Source: Anderseniella sp963700885 (GTDB taxonomy: Bacteria > Pseudomonadota > Alphaproteobacteria > Rhizobiales > Aestuariivirgaceae). From it: a DNA stretch of 64,000 bases. The position numbers and the translations under genes were made by a program. Location: positions 1 to 64,000 of the forward strand of contig CAVOZJ010000038.1 in NCBI GenBank assembly GCA_963700885.1. Direction: 5' to 3'. This document shows, one piece after another, positions 1 through 7,884 of the stretch. The notes beneath the pieces were generated by a model that searched no databases, was not told where the DNA came from, and saw only the letters and a list, made by a program, of their open reading frames with translations. How positions within the stretch are numbered: the stretch's first letter is position 1; every line of letters starts with the position of its first letter.

Positions 1-85
1 CCTGGTTCTGGAATCGCTTTGCCGCGTCAAGGGCATTTGTTCTGGCCACCTCAAGCATTGCAGTTCCTTGTCTGTTTCTTACCAT
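1..85 (-). CDS. Start of an unidentified gene cut by the window edge
   Basis: A leftward reading frame opens with ATG at 85-83 and stays open to the window edge, giving 28 residues. A Shine-Dalgarno-like AAAGG lies just upstream on the minus strand. The visible peptide is rich in Ala, Arg and Asn and looks helical; it resembles the start of a phasin or small coiled-coil protein only in a general way. The fragment is too short for assignment. Confidence 0.35.
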   Translation of the reverse strand, partial: MVRNRQGTAMLEVARTNALDAAKRFQNQ

Positions 86-644
86 ATCGCCCTTTAACGG
101 CAGAAACAGATAGGTAGATCACTCTCCACAGTGTCTTAATCCATTGTCGGCAATCTACATCCGGGTTCAAGGCAAATCTGAGTGTGCAAACAGAGAATGC
201 GGATCAACTGCTTTTGCAATCTGGCAAACTTTCATCAATCAGCGATCAAAACAGCGCTTCAACATTGTCCTGGCATACAACGCACTCCACTATCTGACAT
301 CAACGCCGATGCCGGCAATTTGATGGTTCTGGGGCTGCCAGAGCGAGAAACTCGAAGTGACATAGGGTTTCAATGGAACCTGAAAAGTCCGCTCTCCGGG
401 GGTAAGCGGAGGTCATCGGCAACAGAACCAGATATGACGGGCAGTTCTTCAAGAGCGTCCGTCTTATCTGGCCGGTACCTGTCGGTAATTAGAAGGCTCG
501 GGGCCAGACAAGAACTGCCAGCACATCTGCCCAGACATTGCCTCAGCCAATCCAGTTTAGTTTGGATGGGCTGCCTGCCATTCCAGAAAGCGTTTGTGAA
601 AGTTCATTATCATGTCTCCCATAAAGAGTAGCCCGGTGTAAGAT
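86..644. other. Intergenic stretch without a recognisable gene
   Basis: No reading frame here has a credible start site, composition or family resemblance. A 149-codon plus-strand frame exists, but it is Cys/Ser/Arg rich with no domain signal and no ribosome binding site, so I treat it as chance. No tRNA or clear operator was seen. Confidence 0.5.
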
Positions 645-678
645 AAGGCCGCCGGGGAGGGGTGAATCCGGCGGCCTT
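645..678. terminator. GC-rich stem-loop, probable terminator
   Basis: An 11-bp perfect inverted repeat (AAGGCCGCCGG, paired with its complement at 668-678) has a 12-nt loop. On the plus strand it is followed by TCTTAAAA, on the minus strand by a T-poor run, so it may end transcription from either side. Confidence 0.6.
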
Positions 679-878
679 CTTAAAAGTCGTTTGCAGAGGA
701 AACTCACAAGGGGACCTTGATGATTTTACAAACAGATCAGGATTATTGCTGCTTTACATTCATTCGCGTCACCTGCAAGTCTCAGAAACCATGTTACAAT
801 GATTATTAGCAGGAACGGATAACAGCAGGCTGACAGTACCCAATGTAAGCTGACGTTCGTACTTTAATCACGGCAGCA

Positions 879-1079
879 CTACAGCCTGCCGCGCATACAG
901 TCATGATACTTCTTCCATGCAGCATCGGTTTTCAGTTTGAATGCCTGCTGCTTGTACCAATGGCACACGGCAAGCTGGTTGCTGTCGGCTTCTGTCACAT
1001 TGGCAGTGATAGCGGATACGCCGATAAGGGATGCAGCGTAAAAAATTGAAAGTGTCACGGCACGGGCTGCTGTCTTCAT
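879..1079 (-). CDS. Small secreted protein of unknown function
   Basis: The product has 66 residues. A Lys/Arg N-terminus and a hydrophobic stretch (about residues 8-27, ending near A-T-A) form a likely Sec signal peptide, leaving a mature peptide of about 40 residues with two cysteines (in AVCHWY and DCMRG) that could form a disulfide in the periplasm. An AGAAGGA ribosome binding site lies about 8 nt upstream of the ATG, which supports a real gene despite its size. I do not recognise the family. It is followed leftward by about 200 nt and then the 645-678 stem-loop. An FNR-like box sits about 170 nt upstream of the start, perhaps too far to act on it. Confidence 0.6.
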   Translation of the reverse strand: MKTAARAVTLSIFYAASLIGVSAITANVTEADSNQLAVCHWYKQQAFKLKTDAAWKKYHDCMRGRL

Positions 1080-1126
1080 GAATTTTATCCTTCTGTGGTT
1101 CTACCGAAATCACCTAGTTGTGATAC

Positions 1127-1189
1127 GGGGGTGAGATGCACCCCGGGAGAAAGGGAGCGCAGAAACCCCGCACCCTTTGCAGGGGTTTC
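1127..1189. repeat. Two short stem-loops upstream of the small secreted gene
   Basis: Two hairpins lie in tandem. The first pairs GGGGTG with CACCCC across 1128-1145. The second pairs GAAACCCC (1162-1169) with GGGGTTTC (1182-1189) around a 12-nt loop. They lie between IS/pseudogene debris and the small secreted gene, and could end leftward transcription coming from the debris. No poly-T run is obvious. Confidence 0.35.
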
Positions 1190-1247
1190 AAGGTGCTTTG
1201 CACCAATATCTGGTACGACTGAGCTTGCCATGTGGATCAATGGCGAC

Positions 1248-1261
1248 TTGATCGACATCAA
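1248..1261. promoter_or_regulatory. FNR-type box
   Basis: TTGAT-CGAC-ATCAA matches the FNR/FixK consensus TTGA-N6-TCAA perfectly. It is far (about 170 nt) from the nearest start codon at 1079, so its target is uncertain; it may be a relic. Confidence 0.4.
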
Positions 1262-1514
1262 CGACAGAATCTGTAATGGCTGCCCGCAACGTAATCCCTT
1301 GATAACCACAGGTCGCATGGATCAGAGCCGAGCTTTATAATACCGCGTGAGCATGTTCGATTGCTATGACTGCCCGGTGAAGTCGATGTGTTGTACCGGG
1401 TGAACCGAGACCCAACTTTCCTCCAGCTATTCGGAGAATGCTTTGGTATTTTGCTCTGAGACCATTCTCTGGATAGCCGGAGGATAGATTTTTCCGGCTC
1501 TGATCACGATGGCG

Positions 1515-1660
1515 GGCTGGTTGCACTATCGGGATTTTGCAATGCGATCGGCACATTATATCCAATCGCGCTGTGAGGACGAACCTCGTAGCAGTATCTA
1601 CGCCAAGCTTCCTGTTTTCCCGAGCATCGTCAAGAGTCGTGAACCAATGCGGTCAGTTTG
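1515..1660 (-). mobile_element. IS3-family transposase (OrfB) C-terminal remnant
   Basis: On the minus strand one frame reads HWFTTLDDAREN. After a one-base frame change, a second frame reads EAWRRYCYEVRPHSAIGYN and continues to a TGA near 1517. This is the characteristic C-terminal end of IS3-group OrfB integrases (EAWRxxYNExRPHSAIG). The rest of the element, including the catalytic DDE part, is absent. The fragment abuts the 3' end of the oxidoreductase pseudogene directly, so an insertion probably truncated that gene and then decayed. Confidence 0.7.
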
Positions 1661-3717
1661 ATGAACGGGACCCACGCAACGTGACACAACCTGTAGGCAT
1701 CGTAGATGGCAAGCGTGAATATTGCGGCTTGCCTGCGCGTCTCCAATACGGTGCAACTCGAACCCGCTCCTGGTACCGACTTGCGGCAGGTTGGCAACCA
1801 ACCTGTCCAGATCGGTCACACCGTCATTGGCGGAATACGCGCGCAAGCTGGTGAAGAGCTCTTTGTCGGGAACGAGCCGTTCATCTCCACGATCACCTGA
1901 TCCACGACAACCGTCTTAGTGTCTTGCGTTAGCAGGTTGAGAAGCACTGCCTCGAGCCGGTTGTCGCCCTTTTTCACTGCGATCAGGCGGCTGTCATACA
2001 CCGTCTCGATAGGCAGCTTGACGAATTCGATCTTCCACCGGGTCGTTTCGGCGTAGGTGAGGTCCTGGGCCAACCCGCCGTCAATGCTGGCGTAGGTGAC
2101 ATCGGCACCGGCTGCTAGGGCTGCCTGGACGGCCATTGGGGCGGGGTGCCGGCCGGTGCCGTCCCAGATCAGAACTTTTGGAGCAACCGGCGACTGGCGA
2201 GAAATGACGTCCCATGTGGAAACGGCGTTTTCTGCGCCTTGTCCGAAGGCAGTTTGCGGAACCCCGCCAGTGGCCAGAACGACCAGATCCGGTGAATGGC
2301 CAAGAATGAAACCGGTATCAATGTAGCTGTTATAGACGAGTGATCTCGACGCCGAGCCGATCGAGCTCCGCCAGGCGCCAGTCGATAACGCCGACGAGGT
2401 CGCGCCGCCAGTCACATTCCGCGGCAAGATTGACCTGTCCACCTGCCTGCGCAGCAGCTTCGTGAACTGTGACTTCGTGCCCGCGTTCGGCCAGGACGCG
2501 GACTGGCCCCTCGAGTTCCGCTGGCCCGGCTCCGACGACAATCGCCCGGCGCGGCGTCTCTGCTTTCGCGATGTCGTAGGTAAACGAGAGTTCGCGTCCG
2601 GTCACCGCATTGTGGAGGCATTTTGGTCGGTGTTGAGACTGGCAATGCTGGGCGCCGACACAGGGTCTCACCCGGTCCGCCTCTCCGGCCATTAGCTTGC
2701 GAACGAGGTGCGGTTCGGCAATATGCGCCCGTGTCATGCCGGCCATATCCACGTGGCCCTCGGCCACGGCATGACGCGCCGACGCCAGGTCCGATATCCG
2801 CGCGGCATGGAAAACCGGGACATTAACTTCCCGGCGAAACTGGCCCACGGCGCTGACCCACGGCGCTATAGGAGTACCCATGCCCGGCATGTTCTCCATC
2901 GACAGCGCTCGAAATGTGTCCATCGAACCGTAGATGGCATTGAAGAAATCGACCGTACCCTCGCTCTGAAGAATCCGGGCAGCCTTGATACTCTCTTCAG
3001 GGCCGAGGACTTTGTCGGGCCCACCGTCAACGACCCAGCGGATGCCAACCAGAAAATCATCGCCCACGGCCTTGCGAATGGCCTGGTGTACCATGATGGC
3101 GAAACTCAGCCTGTTCTCGAGGCTGCCGCCAAATTCATCAGTGCGGAAATTTGTCTTGGGCGAAAGGAACTGGCCAATCATGTGTCCGCCAGCCAGCGTT
3201 TCGATGCCGTCCAGCCCCCCCTGCTTGCAGCGCCGAGCCGCAGCGCCATAGGCCTTCACCACCCGGTCGATGTCATGTCGGTCCATCTCGCGCGGGATCG
3301 AACGATGCAGTGTCTCGCGCACCACCGATGGCGCGATCGTGGGCAGCCAGTCTGCAGCATAAGGTTCGCCCCTGCGGCCGAGATGGGTGATCTGGCACAT
3401 CAGTGCTGCGCCTTGGGCATGCATTCGCTGGTGAAGCGCTGCAGGTGAGGAATGATGGCGTCGGTGCCGACGTTCAACTGATTGAAGATATTGGGGCTGT
3501 CGATCGCCACGTTCGATGATCCGCCAAACATCGACAGCGCAATGCCGCCACGCGCCTTTTCCTCGTGATAGGCTTGGTAGGCTTCCTGGGGGAGGCCGTC
3601 CTTCTGGAGACCGCAGGCATGACTTGTGCTCATGATCCTGTTGCGGAAGGTCACCGACTTGATGGTCAGGGGTTGCAGAAGCGGGTCCTTGCTGCCGGGA
3701 GTGGAATTGTCTGTCAT
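1661..3717 (-). pseudogene. FMN/4Fe-4S/NAD(P) oxidoreductase pseudogene (dimethylamine dehydrogenase-like)
   Basis: Conserved pieces of one long flavoenzyme appear in order in successive frames: an N-terminal Old-Yellow-Enzyme barrel from ATG 3717 (AAGGA ribosome binding site) to about 3420; the rest of the barrel plus the Fe-S loop RPCVGAQHC and a damaged dinucleotide fold GAGPAELEG to about 2335; the NAD(P) half (DLVVLATGG) to about 1835; then SANDGVTDLDRL to about 1702; and finally AIYDAYRLC. At least four frameshifts of both signs are needed, so this is true decay. Relatives oxidise secondary/tertiary amines or N-methylated amino acids. An intact paralogue lies at 7885-9858. The 3' end runs into an IS3 remnant. 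Confidence 0.85.
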
Positions 3718-4136
3718 GTGGGGCATCCTTAGGATGTATGATAGCTCAGTCAAGAAAGAACCGGTTGAGGCAGGCAGAGCGTTTTCATCGCAACTGGGTA
3801 TGACCAAACCGAGCCTGCTTCGATACCTAAAAACGGCACTGTCAGAGGAAACAGGGTTGAAGCGGGTAAAGTAGGTGCCTAACCTCTCCGTTCCGGGCTT
3901 GCCGGCGAAATGCTTGGTATTGTGATGAACGGCTTGAGCAGTTGCCGGTTCCCTCTGCGCCGTTTCCAGTCGCAAAAGTCAGGAGATCGGCGGTAGTTGG
4001 CAATTTTGGAATTGTCATAAGGATGTAACGGCCGGTTACCGTCGGCGTTAAAAGAGGGTTGCAATCTGGAACTTTCATCACTTCTGGCCGTTGTTGGTAT
4101 GAAACCACCACGACCCGCTTGAAGGAGGAACCAGTG
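3718..4136. other. Intergenic region between divergent genes
   Basis: About 420 bases separate the pseudogene start from the next plus-strand gene. Frames here lack family features. The stretch presumably holds both promoters, but no clear palindrome or FNR box was seen. Confidence 0.4.
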
Positions 4137-4481
4137 ATGCGATGCAGCCCAAGAGCTACAATGCCTGTTCGAGGAGGGTTGGCGTTCGCAATCAGCTTAA
4201 TCGCCTTAAGCATCAGCGCCAACAATGCATCGGCTTCAAATTGCATCGATGAGGTGCAACGGATTGCTCATGACTATGCACTTGCAATCAACCCTCCCGA
4301 TGCGGGAACGGTCATCACCCCTGAAGAACTGGCACGCTCTGGCGGAGTTATTGAACCCCCTGCAGTCGGCGATCCGGCGGTGACGGAGCCGCCGATGCCA
4401 GGATCGGCTATGCCGACTACCCCTGAGCTGCCATCGTCTGGTCAAGCCGGTGCACGCTCGCAGAGTCTCAACCGAAAGTGA
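4137..4481 (+). CDS. Secreted proline-rich protein of unknown function
   Basis: The product has 114 residues. I chose ATG 4137 over the upstream in-frame ATG at 4059 because a perfect GGAGGA site sits 9 nt before it. Residues 1-34 form a signal peptide (basic start, hydrophobic core, cleavage after ASA). The mature protein starts with a single cysteine and a short helix (CIDEVQRIAHDYALAI), followed by a disordered Pro/Gly/Thr-rich tail with repeated PEEL/PPA/PPMPG elements. No enzyme motif is visible; a periplasmic or surface-exposed role is inferred. It stands alone and converges with the MscS gene. Confidence 0.6.
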   Translation: MRCSPRATMPVRGGLAFAISLIALSISANNASASNCIDEVQRIAHDYALAINPPDAGTVITPEELARSGGVIEPPAVGDPAVTEPPMPGSAMPTTPELPSSGQAGARSQSLNRK

Positions 4482-4652
4482 CCGGTTGTTGCTCGAAGGA
4501 ATACTCATGTCGGCTCGTTCCGAAGCAAAACGCGGGGATGTAGCAGGCTGTTTCAATCGCCTGCAAAAAGCACGGGAAATTATTCAGGACCGCAGTTGAT
4601 GAAAGCTGTCAGAGCGGCAGCAGGTCATCTTCCGGCAAAGTATCATTATGCT

Positions 4653-6068
4653 TCAGTCTGCCTTGCGGTCCTGAAGCAGATTTTCCTCTGCTCCGGGTCC
4701 AGTCGGTTCGGCCACTGATACCTTTATGTCAGCTTCGTCTGTTGTGAGTTCGCCCTCCGCGGCTGTCACACCTTGCTGGGTTTCTGACTGATCGGACTTC
4801 GATGGTGCGGGCCGTCTGGTTTTATCAAGCTTTTCCGCATGACCAATTACTGGTACTCCCTGTGGGAATATGACCTCTCGAGCGTCGTCAGGCATCGAAA
4901 TACCGTTTTCAAGCAACGCACGCTTGGTCAGCCGAAGCAGTGATGATCTTATCTTGTTCGGCGAATAAACCGTACTGTCAAACCAATAGAATATTTTCAG
5001 ATTGACAGTTGAAGCAGCCAGATCATTGACGAGAACAAGCGGCTCAGGCTGGTCGATTACAGCTACATGTTCATTCAGGACTTCAAGCATTATTTCCTGC
5101 GCCTTGCCGATCGAGGCGTCGTAACCAATTCCTACGGAAAATTCAGCTCTCCTGTAGGGGTTTGAGCTATAGTTCGTAATCTTGTTCTTGAAAATCGTAG
5201 CATTCGGGATCTGAACATGATTGCCGTCCAGTGTCAGAAGCACAGTGCTTCTGGTGTTAAGATTTTGGACAATCCCTTCCGAACCATCGACTGAAATCAG
5301 GTCGCCTGTCCTGAACGGGTTTCGCAGGCTGAGAAACAGACTCGCGAGGAAGTTCTCCGCGATATCGCGGAATGCAAAACCCAGCACAAGTCCGACTATC
5401 CCGGTGCCGCCCAGAATTGTTAATGCCAGTCGCGTCAGATCTGACACATGAAGCACGACAAACAGCCCCAGCAGGAACACCGGGATAGCAATGAACCGGG
5501 CAACAACAGACATGAGAAAGGGAGTTGGTATTCGATCCCTCAATGTATGCCGCACCAGCATGGCGACCAGCTTCGCCGCCATGCCAGAAATGACAAGAAT
5601 AACCAGCCCAAGGATCATCAGGGGGAGAGCACGGGCAACCTGCCAGAAAAGCGCTAGAAGTTGCTGGCGTACCGTCTCGAAGTTCCAGGCGATTTCCCGC
5701 TGTACTTCAATCCGGTTGACAACAGCGACCACATCTTGAGTGCTGCGAGCCAGATCGCCAGCCCACTTCCTGTGACTTTCTTCCCGCGCCTCTCCATCGA
5801 GGAACACTACTCCCTCACGAACCCTGACTGTCGAACCGACGAACCAGTCAGTGGCAAGAAGAATTTCGTTGAGACGTTGTGCAATCTTCTGATCATCCGC
5901 TTTGGGTTCAATCGCGATCTCGTTCTTTGGCAAGACCACTGTGTCTTCTGTTTTTGGCGACGATGGAATCACATCAGGAGCTTGAGCCAGAGCACCCTCG
6001 GAGACCAGAACAACACCTATCGCCAGGAGTGCGATTGCCATATTCCTGATCGCGTTGAGATTAATCAT
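4653..6068 (-). CDS. MscS-family mechanosensitive channel with BON domain
   Basis: The product has 471 residues. The start at 6068 is preferred to the ORF's first ATG because GGAGAAG lies 11 nt upstream and it places a signal peptide (residues 1-30, ending ALAQA) first. A BON-like periplasmic domain (about 58-124) follows, a module that binds phospholipid or other envelope partners. Three or more membrane helices come next (about 148-240), then the MscS pore and beta domain (GLVLGFAFRDIAEN, LRNPFRTGD, NATIFKNKI) and a charged, disordered C-terminal tail. It probably opens on membrane tension to release small solutes during osmotic downshock. BON-MscS fusions are a known architecture. It is monocistronic and divergent from the small gene at 6227. 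Confidence 0.85.
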   Translation of the reverse strand: MINLNAIRNMAIALLAIGVVLVSEGALAQAPDVIPSSPKTEDTVVLPKNEIAIEPKADDQKIAQRLNEILLATDWFVGSTVRVREGVVFLDGEAREESHRKWAGDLARSTQDVVAVVNRIEVQREIAWNFETVRQQLLALFWQVARALPLMILGLVILVISGMAAKLVAMLVRHTLRDRIPTPFLMSVVARFIAIPVFLLGLFVVLHVSDLTRLALTILGGTGIVGLVLGFAFRDIAENFLASLFLSLRNPFRTGDLISVDGSEGIVQNLNTRSTVLLTLDGNHVQIPNATIFKNKITNYSSNPYRRAEFSVGIGYDASIGKAQEIMLEVLNEHVAVIDQPEPLVLVNDLAASTVNLKIFYWFDSTVYSPNKIRSSLLRLTKRALLENGISMPDDAREVIFPQGVPVIGHAEKLDKTRRPAPSKSDQSETQQGVTAAEGELTTDEADIKVSVAEPTGPGAEENLLQDRKAD

Positions 6069-6226
6069 GATTGGGTATACTTCTCCAAAACAACTTCCTG
6101 CATTGCCCGTTTCCGGATGCCCGGGTTTCATTCAAATGCCGGCAGACTGCATGTGGCGATATGCAACCTTTGGGCTTTGAACTTGTTAAGACTTCAGACT
6201 GGCAAGCCCAGGGAGGATCAAAGCCG

Positions 6227-6457
6227 ATGCCGCTTACGTTTACAGGTGATGTCTCTGAAAACGAGATACGCAAGATGTTCAGAGCCAGAACCCCCGAAGG
6301 ATCGATGATTGTAGTGAGCTTGTCGCAGGAAGCTATACAGAAATTTGGTGAGAAATCGGCAATTCAGAAAAGTTGTGACAAATTTTCCGCCGGACTGCTG
6401 GATGGCGGAGGCAACATTTCCGTCACCACGAACGATTTTTCGAAGCAGAAAAGCTGA
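6227..6457 (+). CDS. Small conserved-looking soluble protein
   Basis: The product has 76 residues. ATG 6227 has GGGAGGA 9 nt upstream, which decides the start over longer in-frame options. No signal peptide or membrane segment is present. The pattern (an N-terminal strand PLTFTG, a central VVSLSQEAIQKFG, a C-terminal SVTTNDF) faintly recalls DUF1488-type small proteins, one of which lies at 13893, but the resemblance is weak. Function unknown. Confidence 0.5.
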   Translation: MPLTFTGDVSENEIRKMFRARTPEGSMIVVSLSQEAIQKFGEKSAIQKSCDKFSAGLLDGGGNISVTTNDFSKQKS

Positions 6458-6615
6458 CCGTAACCATAGGATAGCCAATAATCTTCGCCCGCACACACCG
6501 CCTTCGGTCCCGGGAACGCTCGTGGTAAGGTGCGTTAACTCTCGTTGAAAAATGTCAACAGGAACTGTTTGGGGGCTTAAGGCTGGAAACGCAGAACAAT
6601 ACTCATAATGAAAAT

Positions 6616-7320
6616 ATGCCAGGTTACGGATCGCGTGGAAATGTGCGGAGCATTGTGGTTGCGATCTTGCTCCTCAGCCTTTCAGGGTTTGCGGTGATCT
6701 GGTGGCTGATGGCGTTCGGGATGACAGGGTCAGTTGATCAGGCGCTATTGCTTATGTTCCGGACATCTGCGGACATCACCGATCCGGTGGGGCCGGCCTG
6801 GTTCGAAGAGATGATGGCAGAGTATTCTGCGCTTGGCGGTTACCCAATTCTGATCATGGTCGTTGTGATCGCAGCCGCAGGGCTGGTGATGACAGGCCAC
6901 CGGTTGCCAGGCGCTTTCCTGGTGGGAGCCTTTGCGTCGGGCAGTGCATTGTCGACTTTGCTGAAGCATATGATCGAACGTCCACGGCCGGACCTTGTAG
7001 AGCATTTTGACCGTACCTTTACCGCGAGTTTTCCAAGCGGGCATGCGATGATTTCCATGCTTGCGTTCGCGACGCTGGCTTCCGTTGTGGTCAGATTATG
7101 CGCCAGCCATTCGTTGCGGGTGTTTGTTCTTGTAACGGCCCTTGCAATTTCCGTACTGATCGGGATGAGCCGGATTTATCTTGGCGTGCATTGGCCGAGC
7201 GATGTGGCCGCCGGTTGGTGCCTGGGCATGAGCTGGGCGTGCGCAAGCTGGCTTGTGATGCATTATCTTGAATATTATCACGGCCGGACTACAGGTAAGC
7301 TGGGCCACTCCAGAATTTGA
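6616..7320 (+). CDS. PAP2-family membrane phosphatase
   Basis: The product has 234 residues and about five or six membrane helices. The three phosphatase motifs are present in order: KHMIERPRP (about 115-123), FPSGHA (about 138-143) and SRIYLGVHWPSD (about 184-195). The histidines of motifs 2 and 3 are the expected nucleophile and its partner. Family members remove phosphate from phosphatidate, undecaprenyl pyrophosphate or related lipids at the outer face of the inner membrane; the exact substrate cannot be told. It is convergent with the XRE regulator. An out-of-frame ATG 8 nt upstream of the start was rejected. Confidence 0.88.
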   Translation: MPGYGSRGNVRSIVVAILLLSLSGFAVIWWLMAFGMTGSVDQALLLMFRTSADITDPVGPAWFEEMMAEYSALGGYPILIMVVVIAAAGLVMTGHRLPGAFLVGAFASGSALSTLLKHMIERPRPDLVEHFDRTFTASFPSGHAMISMLAFATLASVVVRLCASHSLRVFVLVTALAISVLIGMSRIYLGVHWPSDVAAGWCLGMSWACASWLVMHYLEYYHGRTTGKLGHSRI

Positions 7321-7391
7321 CTTAAGAAGACAAGAAGACATCCATCAAGAGAACTCCGCCCGGCAATACAGCCGTGCTGCTTTCGCAAGTC

Positions 7392-7748
7392 TCACGATGC
7401 GTCCTGCTTGATAACCCGAGGCGGCGCGATTTCATCAGCAGCGTCCTTGAATGATATTACATCTTCAGTGGCAAGCACCTCTCCAGCAAGTCGAACGCCC
7501 GGGCCACCGGTTCCCGAATAATGCCCTGCGTCAATCAATTCGATGCCGGCATCCGTCAGGGCGTGCATGACGGATTTAAGCATGTTTGGGGCCAGCGTGA
7601 TTGGACCCCTGGTACGTTCCATCCGTCGCAATGCGCCAACAGTGATATGGCACACCGTTGAAAATTGCTGCTGGTTCTGTCTTAACAAGGCGCGCGCAGC
7701 CTTTATTTGCTCTCCGGTAACAATGACATTGGGTAGAAATTCGCTCAT
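7392..7748 (-). CDS. XRE-family transcriptional regulator
   Basis: The product has 118 residues. An N-terminal helix-turn-helix (about residues 11-48, GEQIKAARALLRQNQQQFS...ITVGALRRMER) is followed by a short C-terminal extension of the type common in alphaproteobacterial XRE proteins (AGIELIDAG, GGPGVRL). An unusually strong AGGAGGTGAT site directly precedes the ATG. A perfect 7-2-7 inverted repeat lies 23-38 nt upstream of the start, so autoregulation is likely. It may also control the divergently placed right-hand neighbour region. Ligand unknown. Confidence 0.85.
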   Translation of the reverse strand: MSEFLPNVIVTGEQIKAARALLRQNQQQFSTVCHITVGALRRMERTRGPITLAPNMLKSVMHALTDAGIELIDAGHYSGTGGPGVRLAGEVLATEDVISFKDAADEIAPPRVIKQDAS

Positions 7749-7770
7749 ATCACCTCCTTGCTCACATTTG

Positions 7771-7786
7771 ATACCTGTGCAGGTAT
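7771..7786. promoter_or_regulatory. Palindromic operator of the XRE gene
   Basis: ATACCTG-TG-CAGGTAT is a perfect inverted repeat with a 2-nt centre, 23 nt upstream of the XRE start codon. Size and place fit a dimeric HTH repressor site. Confidence 0.6.
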
Positions 7787-7884
7787 AAGCTGTGGTTCGT
7801 GTCAGTCAAAACTGACCGTATACAATTGCCTTCTCCCGGAGGTACGAACCACGGCTTGCTTGCGAGACCCGGCATTGAGCTGCG

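Noticed and set aside
182..631. 149-codon plus-strand frame
   Set aside because: No ribosome binding site, odd Ser/Arg/Cys composition and no family pattern; a chance open frame.
2708..3448. 246-codon plus-strand frame over the pseudogene
   Set aside because: It is antisense to clear flavoenzyme sequence on the minus strand, so a shadow frame.
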